IMG/VR virus record: IMGVR_UViG_3300008113_009670
Span: 1-37,141 of that record
Direction: 5' to 3' (one strand)
Source: a virus
Length of the DNA: 37,141 nucleotides
Both the position numbers and the translations under genes were made by a program. Below the pieces are notes generated by a model. That model saw only the letters and a program-made list of their open reading frames with translations, searched no databases and was not told where the DNA came from. Below are positions 28,961-35,995 of this stretch, in pieces; the stretch's first letter is position 1, and each line of letters opens with the position of its first letter.

Positions 28961-29587
28961 ATGTTCTATACAGTTTATAAAATTACTAATAAAATAAACA
29001 ACAAATTTTATATTGGTAAACATCAGACAGAAAATTTAAATGATGCATATATGGGGTCTGGTAAGTTAATTAAAGCTGCAATTAAAAAATATGGTATGGA
29101 TAACTTTACAAAAGAAATTCTATATGTGTTTGATAATGAACATGATATGAATTTAAAAGAAAAAGAACTTGTAATTTTATCAGAAAATTCATATAATATA
29201 TGTGAAGGTGGTAAAGGTGGTTTTGGGTATATTAATTCCAATCTACTTCAAAATACTGAAAAAGCTATTGAAGTTAGACGTCAGAATGGTGCAAACACTT
29301 TAAGAAAATTATCAGCAAAAAATAGAGCTGATCCTAGTTTTTATGATAAATGGTATAATAAAGTAAAAGAATCCGCTGCATCTAGACCTGGAACCTTTAC
29401 TGGAAGAAAACATTCTGATCATACAAAGAAACTTATGAGTGAAAAAGCTTCTGTTAATATGATGGGAGATAAAAATCATAGATACGGAACCTTCTGGATA
29501 ACAGATGGTGAAAATAATAAACAGATAAAAAAAGAAGATACTATACCTACTGGGTGGTACAAAGGTAGAGTTATTATTAATAGGTGA
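28961..29587 (+). CDS. GIY-YIG homing endonuclease (Seg-like)
   Basis: 208 residues. N-terminal GIY-YIG domain (about 1-90): FYTVYKITNKINNKFYIGKHQT carries the two Tyr motifs, then MGSGKLIKAAIKKYG, FTKEILYVFDN and the catalytic Glu region MNLKEKELVILSENSYNICEGGKGG. The C-terminal part has a basic NUMOD3-like stretch (TFTGRKHSDHTKKLMSEKASV) for DNA binding. Lies between the initiator-type tRNA and the GT25 gene, which starts 3 bases later. Expression probably limited to late infection by the hairpin upstream. Confidence 0.9.
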   Translation: MFYTVYKITNKINNKFYIGKHQTENLNDAYMGSGKLIKAAIKKYGMDNFTKEILYVFDNEHDMNLKEKELVILSENSYNICEGGKGGFGYINSNLLQNTEKAIEVRRQNGANTLRKLSAKNRADPSFYDKWYNKVKESAASRPGTFTGRKHSDHTKKLMSEKASVNMMGDKNHRYGTFWITDGENNKQIKKEDTIPTGWYKGRVIINR

Positions 29588-29590
29588 CCT

Positions 29591-30364
29591 ATGAAGATTG
29601 AACATGCTTATATTTTATACATTGATACTCCTGATGCTATTAAGTATATGGAGGAGTGTAAAGCATCCTGTGAACAACATGGTATACCAGTCACCCCTCA
29701 CCTAGGCATGAAGTTGCCAACTACAACTGATGCTATCTATGAAAAATGGGGATTTAAAGTAGACCCTCGTGTAAATGGTCATGAAGCAACCAATGATGTT
29801 CTTAATATTTGGTTCAAAGAACAATTGTGTTTAACAGGTCATCTTTCAATTTGGAAAAAGGTTGCAAGTGAACATAAAGGTGCTGTTGCAATATTTGAAC
29901 ATGATGCTATTGTGAAAAGAAATTTTCTTGATGTTGATATTAATGATAATGAATGGACCTTTTTAGGTTATAGAGTTGATCATCGTGATGATTATGAATG
30001 TGTTGACGATCCTTTCACAAAAGTTCAATTGAATAAATTTGAAGGTACACATGCATATGCATTGACACCCAACACAGCTAAACGCTGTTTGGATTTGTTA
30101 GATAATTATGTTAGTCAAAATAGATATCTTCCTTTAGGAACTTCAATAGATCATATGATGGGTGTTACAAATGGATTTAGAATGCCTATGTATGTTGTAG
30201 ATCCAGCTCCAGTCATAGTTCCTATTGAAGAAAAAAAATCACACACTCAACCTGATCAGAAAACCGCTCGTTATAACATGATTCCTCCTGAAGGATTTCT
30301 TAAAGGTCTTAAACACACTGATAAGTATATGATTGATGAAAAAAACGGTTGGATAGTATTTTAA
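29591..30364 (+). CDS. GT25-like glycosyltransferase (LPS biosynthesis type)
   Basis: 257 residues. Opens with HAYILYIDTPDAIKYMEECKASCEQHG and HLGMKL, then LCLTGHLSIWKKVASEHKGAVAIFEHDAIV (about 77-106), where the conserved E-H/D-D acidic motif (FEHDA) sits, and FEGTHAYALTPNTAKRCLDLL (about 150-170). This order is that of GT25 beta-galactosyltransferases of lipooligosaccharide synthesis. It is outside the main glycan operon. The stop overlaps the next start (TAATG). Confidence 0.82.
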   Translation: MKIEHAYILYIDTPDAIKYMEECKASCEQHGIPVTPHLGMKLPTTTDAIYEKWGFKVDPRVNGHEATNDVLNIWFKEQLCLTGHLSIWKKVASEHKGAVAIFEHDAIVKRNFLDVDINDNEWTFLGYRVDHRDDYECVDDPFTKVQLNKFEGTHAYALTPNTAKRCLDLLDNYVSQNRYLPLGTSIDHMMGVTNGFRMPMYVVDPAPVIVPIEEKKSHTQPDQKTARYNMIPPEGFLKGLKHTDKYMIDEKNGWIVF

Positions 30365-30666
30365 TGAAAGTAAACCTCGGTAAATTTCCCAAAAAGATAA
30401 ACGGTGAACGTAAAATTTCAATAAAAATTGATCCTTATGATACGTGGTCCACAGATCACACTCTTGCACTTATTATTCACCCTTTGCTTGTTCAATTACA
30501 AAAGACAAAACATGGTGCCCCGTTAGTAGATGATGATGATGTTCCAGAAGAACTAAAATCTACATCAGCACCTCCAAAGAAACATGAATATGATACCGAT
30601 GATAATTTTCACAAACGTTGGGATTGGGTTCTTGATGAGATGATCTGGGCAGTTTCATACAGGTGA
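30364..30666 (+). CDS. N-terminal half of a broken conserved phage gene
   Basis: 100 residues, ATG 30364 coupled to GT25. ISIKIDPYDTWSTDHTLALIIHPLLVQL, KTKHGAPLVDDDDVPEELKSTSAPP and HKRWDWVLDEMIWA are landmarks of a conserved phage protein I recall as one piece that continues to a C-terminal NGFRLFGKYFEALWD. Here the frame leaves the conserved sequence after DEMIWA and stops at TGA 30664-30666. The matching continuation (FHTGETDILWRKVNIEGE) is in the frame one base on, starting at 30653. Confidence 0.75.
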   Translation: MKVNLGKFPKKINGERKISIKIDPYDTWSTDHTLALIIHPLLVQLQKTKHGAPLVDDDDVPEELKSTSAPPKKHEYDTDDNFHKRWDWVLDEMIWAVSYR

Positions 30667-30706
30667 AACAGATATACTCTGGAGAAAAGTAAATATTGAA
30701 GGTGAA

Positions 30707-30898
30707 GTGTTAGACGAAACCTTATATAAGATGGGTGAAACACCAGAGTCTAAACCTAATAAAAAACATTATTGGGAAATGGTAGAAGGTCCAAATCATA
30801 CACACAAGTTTGATCAAGAAGGCTGGGAGAAATGGAATGAGCGCAAAAGAAACGGGTTCAGACTCTTTGGTAAGTACTTCGAAGCCCTCTGGGATTGA
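30707..30898 (+). CDS. C-terminal half of the same broken gene
   Basis: 63 residues if started at GTG 30707, but the open frame runs back to 30653 and includes FHTGETDILWRK, with no good start or ribosome binding site. KHYWEMVEGPNHTHKFDQEGW and NGFRLFGKYFEALWD are the usual C-terminal landmarks of the upstream protein. So 30364-30898 is best read as one gene with a +1 shift or a small deletion near 30650; translation of this half by itself is doubtful. Confidence 0.55.
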   Translation: MLDETLYKMGETPESKPNKKHYWEMVEGPNHTHKFDQEGWEKWNERKRNGFRLFGKYFEALWD

Positions 30899-30923
30899 AG
30901 CATATAATTATTCAGTAGATTAT

Positions 30924-31061
30924 ATGAAAAAAGCAGCCTTTTTTGATGAGATTCAACTTATTCAATCTCATCCTGAAATAATTGAAAATTCTGTTGATCG
31001 AAATACCATTTTATGTTATCTTAAAGATAGAGTTGATTATATAACTAAAAGGTACAAGTGA
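30924..31061 (+). CDS. Small phage protein of unknown function
   Basis: 45 residues from ATG 30924; an in-frame ATG at 30837 would overlap the upstream gene by 62 bases and seems less likely. The sequence FFDEIQLIQSHPEIIENSVDR is helical and acidic, ending in a basic VDYITKRYK. The ribosome binding site is weak. The stop is one base before the next gene. Confidence 0.5.
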   Translation: MKKAAFFDEIQLIQSHPEIIENSVDRNTILCYLKDRVDYITKRYK

Positions 31062-31062
31062 C

Positions 31063-31356
31063 ATGCCAACTATTACACAAACAGTTGATGTTGATTTTGA
31101 CTTAGACGATATTGACGACTATGATCTAGTTGAAGAAGTAAGAAGCCGAGGGTTCACAGTATATGAACCTGGGGGTGATGATCGTGACCTTGTCCATGCT
31201 GTTCAAGAACGTGGATATACTGTTTATGGTAAACTTCACCATAAAGATGATGACATTACAAAACTGTATGCAACTTATATGACTACCTCACCTGAGTTTT
31301 TTGAAAAAGAACTTAAAAAATATTTTCGTGAAAAATTAAACATTAATCTTTATTGA
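31063..31356 (+). CDS. Small acidic phage protein
   Basis: 97 residues. An N-terminal strand of alternating acidic residues (VDVDFDLDDIDDYDLVEEV) is followed by two similar short motifs, RSRGFTVYEPGGDD and QERGYTVYGKLHH, probably an internal duplication of a helix-strand unit. Phage proteins with 'DxDxDD ... ELxxRGYxV' are common and of unknown function. Ends 3 bases before tRNA-Arg(TCT). Confidence 0.7.
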   Translation: MPTITQTVDVDFDLDDIDDYDLVEEVRSRGFTVYEPGGDDRDLVHAVQERGYTVYGKLHHKDDDITKLYATYMTTSPEFFEKELKKYFREKLNINLY

Positions 31357-31359
31357 GAT

Positions 31360-31436
31360 GGTCTCATAGCTCAGCTGGACAGAGCAACGGATTTCTAATC
31401 CGCAGGTCGGAGGTTCGAATCCTCCTGAGATCGCCA
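31360..31436 (+). tRNA. tRNA-Arg(TCT)
   Basis: Acceptor GGTCTCA/TGAGATC, D arm GCTC/GAGC, anticodon arm ACGGA-TTTCTAA-TCCGC, T loop TTCGAAT, G73, encoded CCA. Reads AGA, common in this AT-rich genome. Confidence 0.94.
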
Positions 31437-31438
31437 AT

Positions 31439-31515
31439 GCCCTCGTAGACCAACAGGTAGAGTCAAGAGACTTAAAATCTCTGTGTTACCGGTTCGAATC
31501 CGGTCGAGGGTACCA
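31439..31515 (+). tRNA. tRNA-Leu(TAA) with short variable loop
   Basis: Acceptor GCCCTCG/CGAGGGT, anticodon arm AGAGA-CTTAAAA-TCTCT, variable loop GTGTT of 5 bases, T arm ACCGG-TTCGAAT-CCGGT, A73, encoded CCA. Like Leu(TAG) at 10256 it lacks the long variable arm normal for leucine tRNAs. Confidence 0.85.
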
Positions 31516-31532
31516 TTTATTAAGGATATAGT

Positions 31533-31751
31533 ATGCCAAAGTTTATTAAATTAACTAATGATGCACAACATCATAAAGGCAATCCGATATATATTAATGT
31601 TGACCATATCACCGTTATATACGATGCTGTAATAGAGGGTGGTGGATTTAAGACATTTGTTTATGGGGGTTTCCAAGGTGTTACTTGGGAAACAGAAGAA
31701 TCTCCAAAAAAAATTATTTCAATGATTGAGGATGTAAAAAATGATTCATGA
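31533..31751 (+). CDS. Small phage protein (beta-rich, FlbD-like size)
   Basis: 72 residues, mostly beta strand: FIKLTNDAQHHKGNPIYINV, ITVIYDAVIEGGGFKTFVY, VTWETEESPKKIISMIEDV. The pattern 'KLTN-GxPIYIN-xDxITxI' followed by a strand and a terminal helix recalls short FlbD-like proteins, but the link is weak. The stop overlaps the next gene's start by 11 bases. Ribosome binding site AAGGA. Confidence 0.65.
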   Translation: MPKFIKLTNDAQHHKGNPIYINVDHITVIYDAVIEGGGFKTFVYGGFQGVTWETEESPKKIISMIEDVKNDS

Positions 31752-32019
31752 ATGTTTAGTTAGAAAAAAACCTTTTACTCTAAAAGCAATTCAATTTACA
31801 AAAGATTTAACTGACGAAGATATTAGGCTTTGGACAGATAATAGAGCTTTTATTACTCAATTGGATAGAGATGATGAACCCTGTGTATTGATTGTATCAT
31901 TAGAAGGTACAATGAAAGCACATTATGGGGATTGGATAATTCAAGGTGTAACTGGTGATGATTACTATCCCGTAAAACAATCTATTATGGATATGTCTTA
32001 TGATTTTTTGAGGGATTGA
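31741..32019 (+). CDS. Conserved small phage protein
   Basis: 92 residues. CLVRKKPFTLKAIQFTKDLT at the start and VSLEGTMKAHYGDWIIQGVTGDDYYPVK in the second half form a pattern found in many phage proteins ('YRKKPVxIEAxQF ... GDWIIxGVxGExYPxK'), whose function is not known. Overlaps its upstream neighbour by 11 bases and ends one base before thyX, so it is in the same transcription unit. Confidence 0.75.
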   Translation: MIHECLVRKKPFTLKAIQFTKDLTDEDIRLWTDNRAFITQLDRDDEPCVLIVSLEGTMKAHYGDWIIQGVTGDDYYPVKQSIMDMSYDFLRD

Positions 32020-32020
32020 T

Positions 32021-32677
32021 ATGAGTGTTGATATTGTTGCAATCACACGTCCAGTAAGTGGATTGGACGTAAATGATTTTATTGCTTATGTTGCAAGAGT
32101 CTCTAATCCATCCAATCAAAATAATAATGAAACTGCAAGTAGACTTGTAAAGTATCTTGTAAAGAATAAACATTGGTCACCTCTTGAAATGGTTCATGTT
32201 GTTATGGAAATTAATACAACAAGAGATATTGCAAGACAAATTCTTAGACATCGGTCTTTTGCTTTTCAGGAGTTCAGTCAACGTTATGCAGATCCGACCA
32301 AAGATCTCGGTTTCACCACTCGTGAGGCCCGTCTCCAAGATACAAAAAATAGACAAAACTCAATTGAATTTGAAAACGATTTCACAAAAAAAACTTGGGA
32401 AACCTATCAAAAAAATCACATAATTGCCTCACAAAGTGTCTATCAATGGGCAATTGATAATGGTATTGCCAAAGAACAGGCTCGTGTAGTTCTTCCGGAA
32501 GGATTGACAGTGTCACGAATGTATATGTCAGGTTCATTACGTTCCTGGATTCATTACTGTCAATTGAGATGTTCTAATGGAACACAAAAGGAACATCGTG
32601 AGATTGCCCTTGATTGTTGGTACAAATTGATTGATTATTTTCCGTCACTAAAAGAACTTAACCTAATTGAACCTTGA
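32021..32677 (+). CDS. thyX: Flavin-dependent thymidylate synthase
   Basis: 218 residues, the normal ThyX length. The family signature RHRx7SxR is exact: RHRSFAFQEFSQRY near residue 77. Other parts are VARVSNPSNQ, HWSPLEMVHVVMEI, GIAKEQARVVLPEGL and SWIHYCQLRCS, which form the FAD and dUMP sites. Makes dTMP from dUMP using FAD, NADPH and methylene-folate, supplying thymine for an AT-rich phage genome independently of host ThyA. Single base from the upstream small gene. No intron. Confidence 0.95.
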   Translation: MSVDIVAITRPVSGLDVNDFIAYVARVSNPSNQNNNETASRLVKYLVKNKHWSPLEMVHVVMEINTTRDIARQILRHRSFAFQEFSQRYADPTKDLGFTTREARLQDTKNRQNSIEFENDFTKKTWETYQKNHIIASQSVYQWAIDNGIAKEQARVVLPEGLTVSRMYMSGSLRSWIHYCQLRCSNGTQKEHREIALDCWYKLIDYFPSLKELNLIEP

Positions 32678-32702
32678 TTTAATATCAAAAGTATACTATA
32701 TT
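32674..32702 (+). promoter_or_regulatory. Host-type promoter before the metallopeptidase gene
   Basis: TTGATT, 17-base spacer, TATATT (32697-32702), 20 bases before the ATG at 32722. The stretch TTGATTTAATATCAAA resembles that at 34932 (TTGCTTTAATATCAAA), so both may belong to one regulatory class. Confidence 0.6.
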
Positions 32703-32721
32703 AGATTAATGGAGGTACTTT

Positions 32722-33207
32722 ATGGTTAAGTTCAAAAACAGTAAGTTAATTTCTAATAGTGATTGTAAAAAATTAAAAAGTTTATCAACTTTTGTTCTTA
32801 AAAAGTTTTTTACAGAAAATATGAGAAATAAGCTAAAAATTGATGTTGTTTTTAAAAAGAATCTTTTTAAGGACAGTAATTCATATGGAAATTGCGTTTG
32901 GGAAGATACTCATCGCAATCCCCGAGAATTTACTATTCAATTAGATCCTAATCAGAAGATATCTCTTTTGCTAAATAGTTTAGCCCATGAATTGGTTCAT
33001 GTCAAACAATGGGCTAAAGGTGAGTATTACGAACTTTACAGTAAACCAAAAGTCTACAAATTTAATGGTAAATATGTAGATACTGCAAAGGTCGATTATT
33101 GGGATACGCCATGGGAAATTGAAGCCCACGGACGTGCAATCGGGTTAGTAGTTCAGTGGGCAAGAAAAGAAAAACTCACTGGGCAGAATTTAGTTGTTGA
33201 GGGCTAA
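32722..33207 (+). CDS. SprT-like zinc metallopeptidase
   Basis: 161 residues; GGAGG 6 bases upstream. The zincin motif HExxH is visible as LAHELVHVKQWAKGEY near residue 92; WDTPWEIEAHGRAIGL further on supplies a third ligand candidate (Glu or His). The N-terminal part is basic and lysine-rich (KLISNSDCKKLKSL), which could aid nucleic-acid binding. Compact SprT-like peptidases occur in several T4-like phages; target unknown. Confidence 0.78.
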   Translation: MVKFKNSKLISNSDCKKLKSLSTFVLKKFFTENMRNKLKIDVVFKKNLFKDSNSYGNCVWEDTHRNPREFTIQLDPNQKISLLLNSLAHELVHVKQWAKGEYYELYSKPKVYKFNGKYVDTAKVDYWDTPWEIEAHGRAIGLVVQWARKEKLTGQNLVVEG

Positions 33208-33234
33208 CCCATAACTTTAACCAAGGAGTAATTA

Positions 33235-33873
33235 ATGAAGAAGCTACTTATTACTGCAGCCGCTATTGCTTTTGCAACTGGCGCATATGCTACAGATCTT
33301 CCTAATAAGAAGAACGCTCCTGCAGCAACTGCAGCAGCACCTGCAGCATCTGCAGACAATACGATTTCAGCTGGTTGGGGTCTCGACTTCACATCAGGTG
33401 AATATAGCAAGTCAACTGCTACTAACTATTCTGTAGCATATTCACGTAACATTGGTGGTGGTTTTTCAGCTGGAGTTGCGGCTGGTACAAACCAAGCAGC
33501 TGATGCTGGTGCATTGAAGCAGACTATTGAAGCACAGGCTGGCTATAAGCTTCCAGTTTTTGCTGGTTTCACTGCTAAGGCTGGTGCAGGCATCGGACAA
33601 CGTTTTACCGATGGTGCTAATTATGGATACTATGCACTTCGTGCAGGTACTGACTACAGCCTTACTGATAACATTGTTATCAATGCTGCTAACTACCGTT
33701 ACCGTAATTCTTTTGATGCACAATGGAATTATGAATCACATAACGTTGGTACTGGTGTAACTTATAAGTTCGCTAAGGATCAAGCTGTTGGTGTTTCAGT
33801 TTCACGTTCATATGATAAGAATTGGAACAATTCAGGTGATGGTGTAATGCTCAATTATGCATTGAGTTTCTAA
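33235..33873 (+). CDS. Phage-encoded outer-membrane beta-barrel (porin-like)
   Basis: 212 residues. Signal peptide MKKLLITAAAIAFATGAYA, then a short Ala/Pro-rich linker (DLPNKKNAPAATAAAPAAS) and about 165 residues of alternating strands (SAGWGLDFTSGEYSK, YSVAYSRNIGGGFSAGVAAG, AQAGYKLPVFAGF, YALRAGTDYSLTDNIVIN), ending VMLNYALSF with the terminal Phe of Omp85 substrates. It should sit in the host outer membrane as an eight- or ten-strand barrel. AAGGAG ribosome binding site. Base use (GCT, GCA rich) differs from neighbours, which suggests host origin. Confidence 0.85.
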   Translation: MKKLLITAAAIAFATGAYATDLPNKKNAPAATAAAPAASADNTISAGWGLDFTSGEYSKSTATNYSVAYSRNIGGGFSAGVAAGTNQAADAGALKQTIEAQAGYKLPVFAGFTAKAGAGIGQRFTDGANYGYYALRAGTDYSLTDNIVINAANYRYRNSFDAQWNYESHNVGTGVTYKFAKDQAVGVSVSRSYDKNWNNSGDGVMLNYALSF

Positions 33874-33920
33874 TAAAAATATTTTAAATATTTTTTAAAT
33901 TATGTGGCAGAATTGCTTGT

Positions 33921-33954
33921 TTTTCATCAAACTGTCATATAAGAAATCTATATA
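33921..33954 (+). promoter_or_regulatory. Pho box and promoter of pstS
   Basis: TTTTCAT-CAAA-CTGTCAT (33921-33938) fits the PhoB box of two CTGTCAT repeats spaced by 4 bases (second copy perfect, first 5 of 7). TATATA (33949-33954) follows 10 bases later as -10, the E. coli-type spacing. Transcription would begin near 33961, inside the terminator hairpin. Confidence 0.72.
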
Positions 33955-33981
33955 AGGACGGGAGAAATCCCGTCCTTTTTT
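33954..33981 (+). terminator. Rho-independent terminator between the porin-like gene and pstS
   Basis: GGACGGGA (33956-33963), loop gaaa, TCCCGTCC (33968-33975), six Ts. It stops transcripts from the porin-like gene. Transcripts from the Pho promoter begin inside the left arm and would not form it. Confidence 0.88.
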
Positions 33982-33999
33982 ATTAACCTAGGAGTTAAC

Positions 34000-34923
34000 A
34001 TGTTAAAGAACATTCTTGCCGTTGTCGGATCTATGTTTATTGCAGCTTCAGCCTTTGCAGGTGAAGTCACAGGTGCAGGTTCATCTTTCTTTTTTCCCAT
34101 TGCCTCTAAATGGGCAACAGAATATGACAAATCATCAGGTATTAAAGTAAACTATCAATCAATTGGTTCAAGTGCAGGTATTAAACAGATTGATGCAAAG
34201 ACAGTAACATTTGGTGCAACTGATGCACCAGTAAAACCAGAAGACCTTGAGAAGAAAGGTCAGGTTCAATTTCCAATTATTGTTGGAGGTATTGTTGCTG
34301 TAGTTAATCTCAAAGAAGTAGATAATCTAGTTCTCAATAATGATCTTATTGCAAAGATCTATATGGATAAGATTAAGAAGTGGAATGATAAAGAGATTGC
34401 AGATATCAATCCAGATGTAAAGCTTCCTGATCTTCCTATTATTAAGATTCGTCGTTCAGATGGTTCAGGTACTACCTGGAACTTTACGAAGTATCTTTCA
34501 GAAGCAAATGCAGATTGGAAGAAAGACTTTGGCCAAGGTTCATCTATTGAATGGGCTGGTACAACTATTGGGGGTAAAGGAAATGATGGTGTTGCATCTA
34601 ACGTAATGCAGACTAACGGTTCTATCGGTTATGTTGAGTATGCATTTGCCAAGCAGAACAATCTTAAAGTTGCTGATATGATTGGCACTGATGGTAAGAG
34701 AGTATCTCCTGGTATTAAGGCTTTTCAGACCACATGGCCAATGGTAGCGACAACCTATGTGGTAATGTATAAGAATAATGAAGATAAAGAAGTGACAAAA
34801 CAAGCCATTAAGTTTTTTGAATTTACCTTTACAAGAGACAAAGATGCTGAGGATTTGGACTATATTCCTCTAAATGACGCTCAAAAAGGTGAAGTAAAGA
34901 AGATTTTGTCACAAATTAACTAA
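34000..34923 (+). CDS. pstS: Phosphate-binding protein PstS
   Basis: 307 residues with a signal peptide (MLKNILAVVGSMFIAASAFA). Phosphate-binding segments of PstS are visible: VTGAGSSFFFPIASKW (about 23-38), IGSSAGIKQIDAKTVTFGATDAP (about 56-78), RRSDGSGTTWNFTKYLS (about 149-165) and GVASNVMQTNGSIGYVEYA. It would bind periplasmic phosphate and feed the host PstCAB transporter during infection. TAGGAG ribosome binding site. Preceded by a Pho-box promoter. Phage pstS is known from marine T4-like phages. Confidence 0.95.
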   Translation: MLKNILAVVGSMFIAASAFAGEVTGAGSSFFFPIASKWATEYDKSSGIKVNYQSIGSSAGIKQIDAKTVTFGATDAPVKPEDLEKKGQVQFPIIVGGIVAVVNLKEVDNLVLNNDLIAKIYMDKIKKWNDKEIADINPDVKLPDLPIIKIRRSDGSGTTWNFTKYLSEANADWKKDFGQGSSIEWAGTTIGGKGNDGVASNVMQTNGSIGYVEYAFAKQNNLKVADMIGTDGKRVSPGIKAFQTTWPMVATTYVVMYKNNEDKEVTKQAIKFFEFTFTRDKDAEDLDYIPLNDAQKGEVKKILSQIN

Positions 34924-34931
34924 TTTGTCAC

Positions 34932-34960
34932 TTGCTTTAATATCAAATAGCCTCTATTAT
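34932..34960 (+). promoter_or_regulatory. Host-type promoter before 34989
   Basis: TTGCTT, 17-base spacer, TATTAT (34955-34960), followed by GGAGG and ATG 34989. Same class as the sites at 4162 and 32674. Confidence 0.6.
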
Positions 34961-34988
34961 AATAATATAAGTAATGGAGGCTATTTTT

Positions 34989-35204
34989 ATGTTTCAACGC
35001 CAAGGTAAGTCACACAAGGCAGCATTGGTAGATTCTGATAAAATCTCATACAAATCTCTTGTAGAATTTTGTAAGAAAGCCAAAATAGATCTTGAAAATG
35101 CTGGTGAGGAAGATTCAGCTCTTCGATTTGAATTGCTTGAGGAATGGCTACGAAAAGACTTTAAAGGTTCATTCTCCTATAGTTCTAAGATGATAGGACT
35201 TTAA
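34989..35204 (+). CDS. Small phage protein of unknown function
   Basis: 71 residues from ATG 34989, 8 bases after GGAGG; ATG 34974 is less likely as it contains that site. Sequence is helical and charged: ISYKSLVEFCKKAKIDLENAGEEDSALRFELLEEWLRKDFKG. No recognised family. Own host-type promoter upstream and terminator downstream make it a one-gene unit. Confidence 0.72.
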   Translation: MFQRQGKSHKAALVDSDKISYKSLVEFCKKAKIDLENAGEEDSALRFELLEEWLRKDFKGSFSYSSKMIGL

Positions 35205-35216
35205 TAGACCCAAACA

Positions 35217-35243
35217 AAAGAGGGCTGAAAGGCCCTCTTTTTT
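35217..35243 (+). terminator. Rho-independent terminator
   Basis: AGAGGGC, loop tgaaag, GCCCTCT, then a T run. It closes the small unit before the late promoter of the capsid-cargo pair. Confidence 0.88.
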
Positions 35244-35248
35244 ATTTC

Positions 35249-35256
35249 TATAAATA
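35249..35256 (+). promoter_or_regulatory. T4-type late promoter
   Basis: Exact TATAAATA, 26 bases upstream of ATG 35282, just after a terminator. It drives the two candidate internal head proteins, in keeping with late, virion-related expression. Confidence 0.8.
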
Positions 35257-35281
35257 TGAAATAAACATCTAGGGGTCCACT

Positions 35282-35995
35282 ATGCTTACATTTTTAAATT
35301 TTCTTACAGAAAGAAGAATGCCCGGTTCTAATCCTTATGAAAAGGAAGAAGGTCATTTAGCTGATCTTCATGGTCAAATTGAAAAAGCTAAAAAAGAATC
35401 AGGTTCTGAAGAAATTACAATTCACACACAGCATGGTCCTACTAAAGTAAGTAGTGTTGAAAAGGTTCCTGGAACTCCTAAAGCAGACTTTGTTCTTAAA
35501 AATAAAGCAGGCCAATCACAAAGATTTATTAGCCATAAAGATGGTAACTCTGTAAAAGACTTTCAACAATTTGGTGGTGTGTCTAAATTTAAGGATCATC
35601 TAATTGTTAAAAAGTTTGCCTCAGTATTAAAGAATAAGCATCCAGAGGGTGTATCTGGTGAGACAGTTGCTATGAAGCTTGATAGTTCTAATCCAGAACA
35701 TAAGAGCTTTATTCAAAAGGCAATGTATGGTCATGGACACGGTGATGAATCACATCATGAAAATAATGTACATGAGATTCATCAAGGTCCAATGAAGTTG
35801 GTTCCTCATCCTAATGGTAAAAAAGGTCATTACATTTTACAATCAAATCATGTTTATAAGAGTGGTGAAGTTCCTAAAGATATGCATATGATGGTTTTTG
35901 CAAGAGCTGATAAAAAGAGATCTGACCTTGGTGTAAACAAAACCAGAGTATTGGTTGGCCCCGAGGCATCAAGAAAAGTTAGTAAGTTTTACTGA
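35282..35995 (+). CDS. Candidate capsid-packaged PD-(D/E)XK-like nuclease
   Basis: 237 residues. Residues 1-10, MLTFLNFLTE, match the T4 capsid targeting sequence (MKTYQEFIAE), with an L-x-E cut site for the prohead protease. A PD-(D/E)XK-like core follows: VPGTPKADFVL (Asp 69), then RFISHKDG with Lys 86 (S-x-K form as in HpaII-like enzymes), and a helix VKDFQQFGGVS. The Glu/Asp needed at the S position is replaced, so activity has to be tested. The C-terminal half is His- and Lys-rich. AGGGG ribosome binding site; the stop overlaps the next start (TGATG). Inference: a nuclease delivered with the genome. Confidence 0.72.
   Translation: MLTFLNFLTERRMPGSNPYEKEEGHLADLHGQIEKAKKESGSEEITIHTQHGPTKVSSVEKVPGTPKADFVLKNKAGQSQRFISHKDGNSVKDFQQFGGVSKFKDHLIVKKFASVLKNKHPEGVSGETVAMKLDSSNPEHKSFIQKAMYGHGHGDESHHENNVHEIHQGPMKLVPHPNGKKGHYILQSNHVYKSGEVPKDMHMMVFARADKKRSDLGVNKTRVLVGPEASRKVSKFY

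Noticed and set aside
33204-33410. Minus-strand frame opposite the porin-like gene
   Set aside because: It mirrors the Ala-rich signal and linker of the plus-strand gene, has no start signals and no family features.
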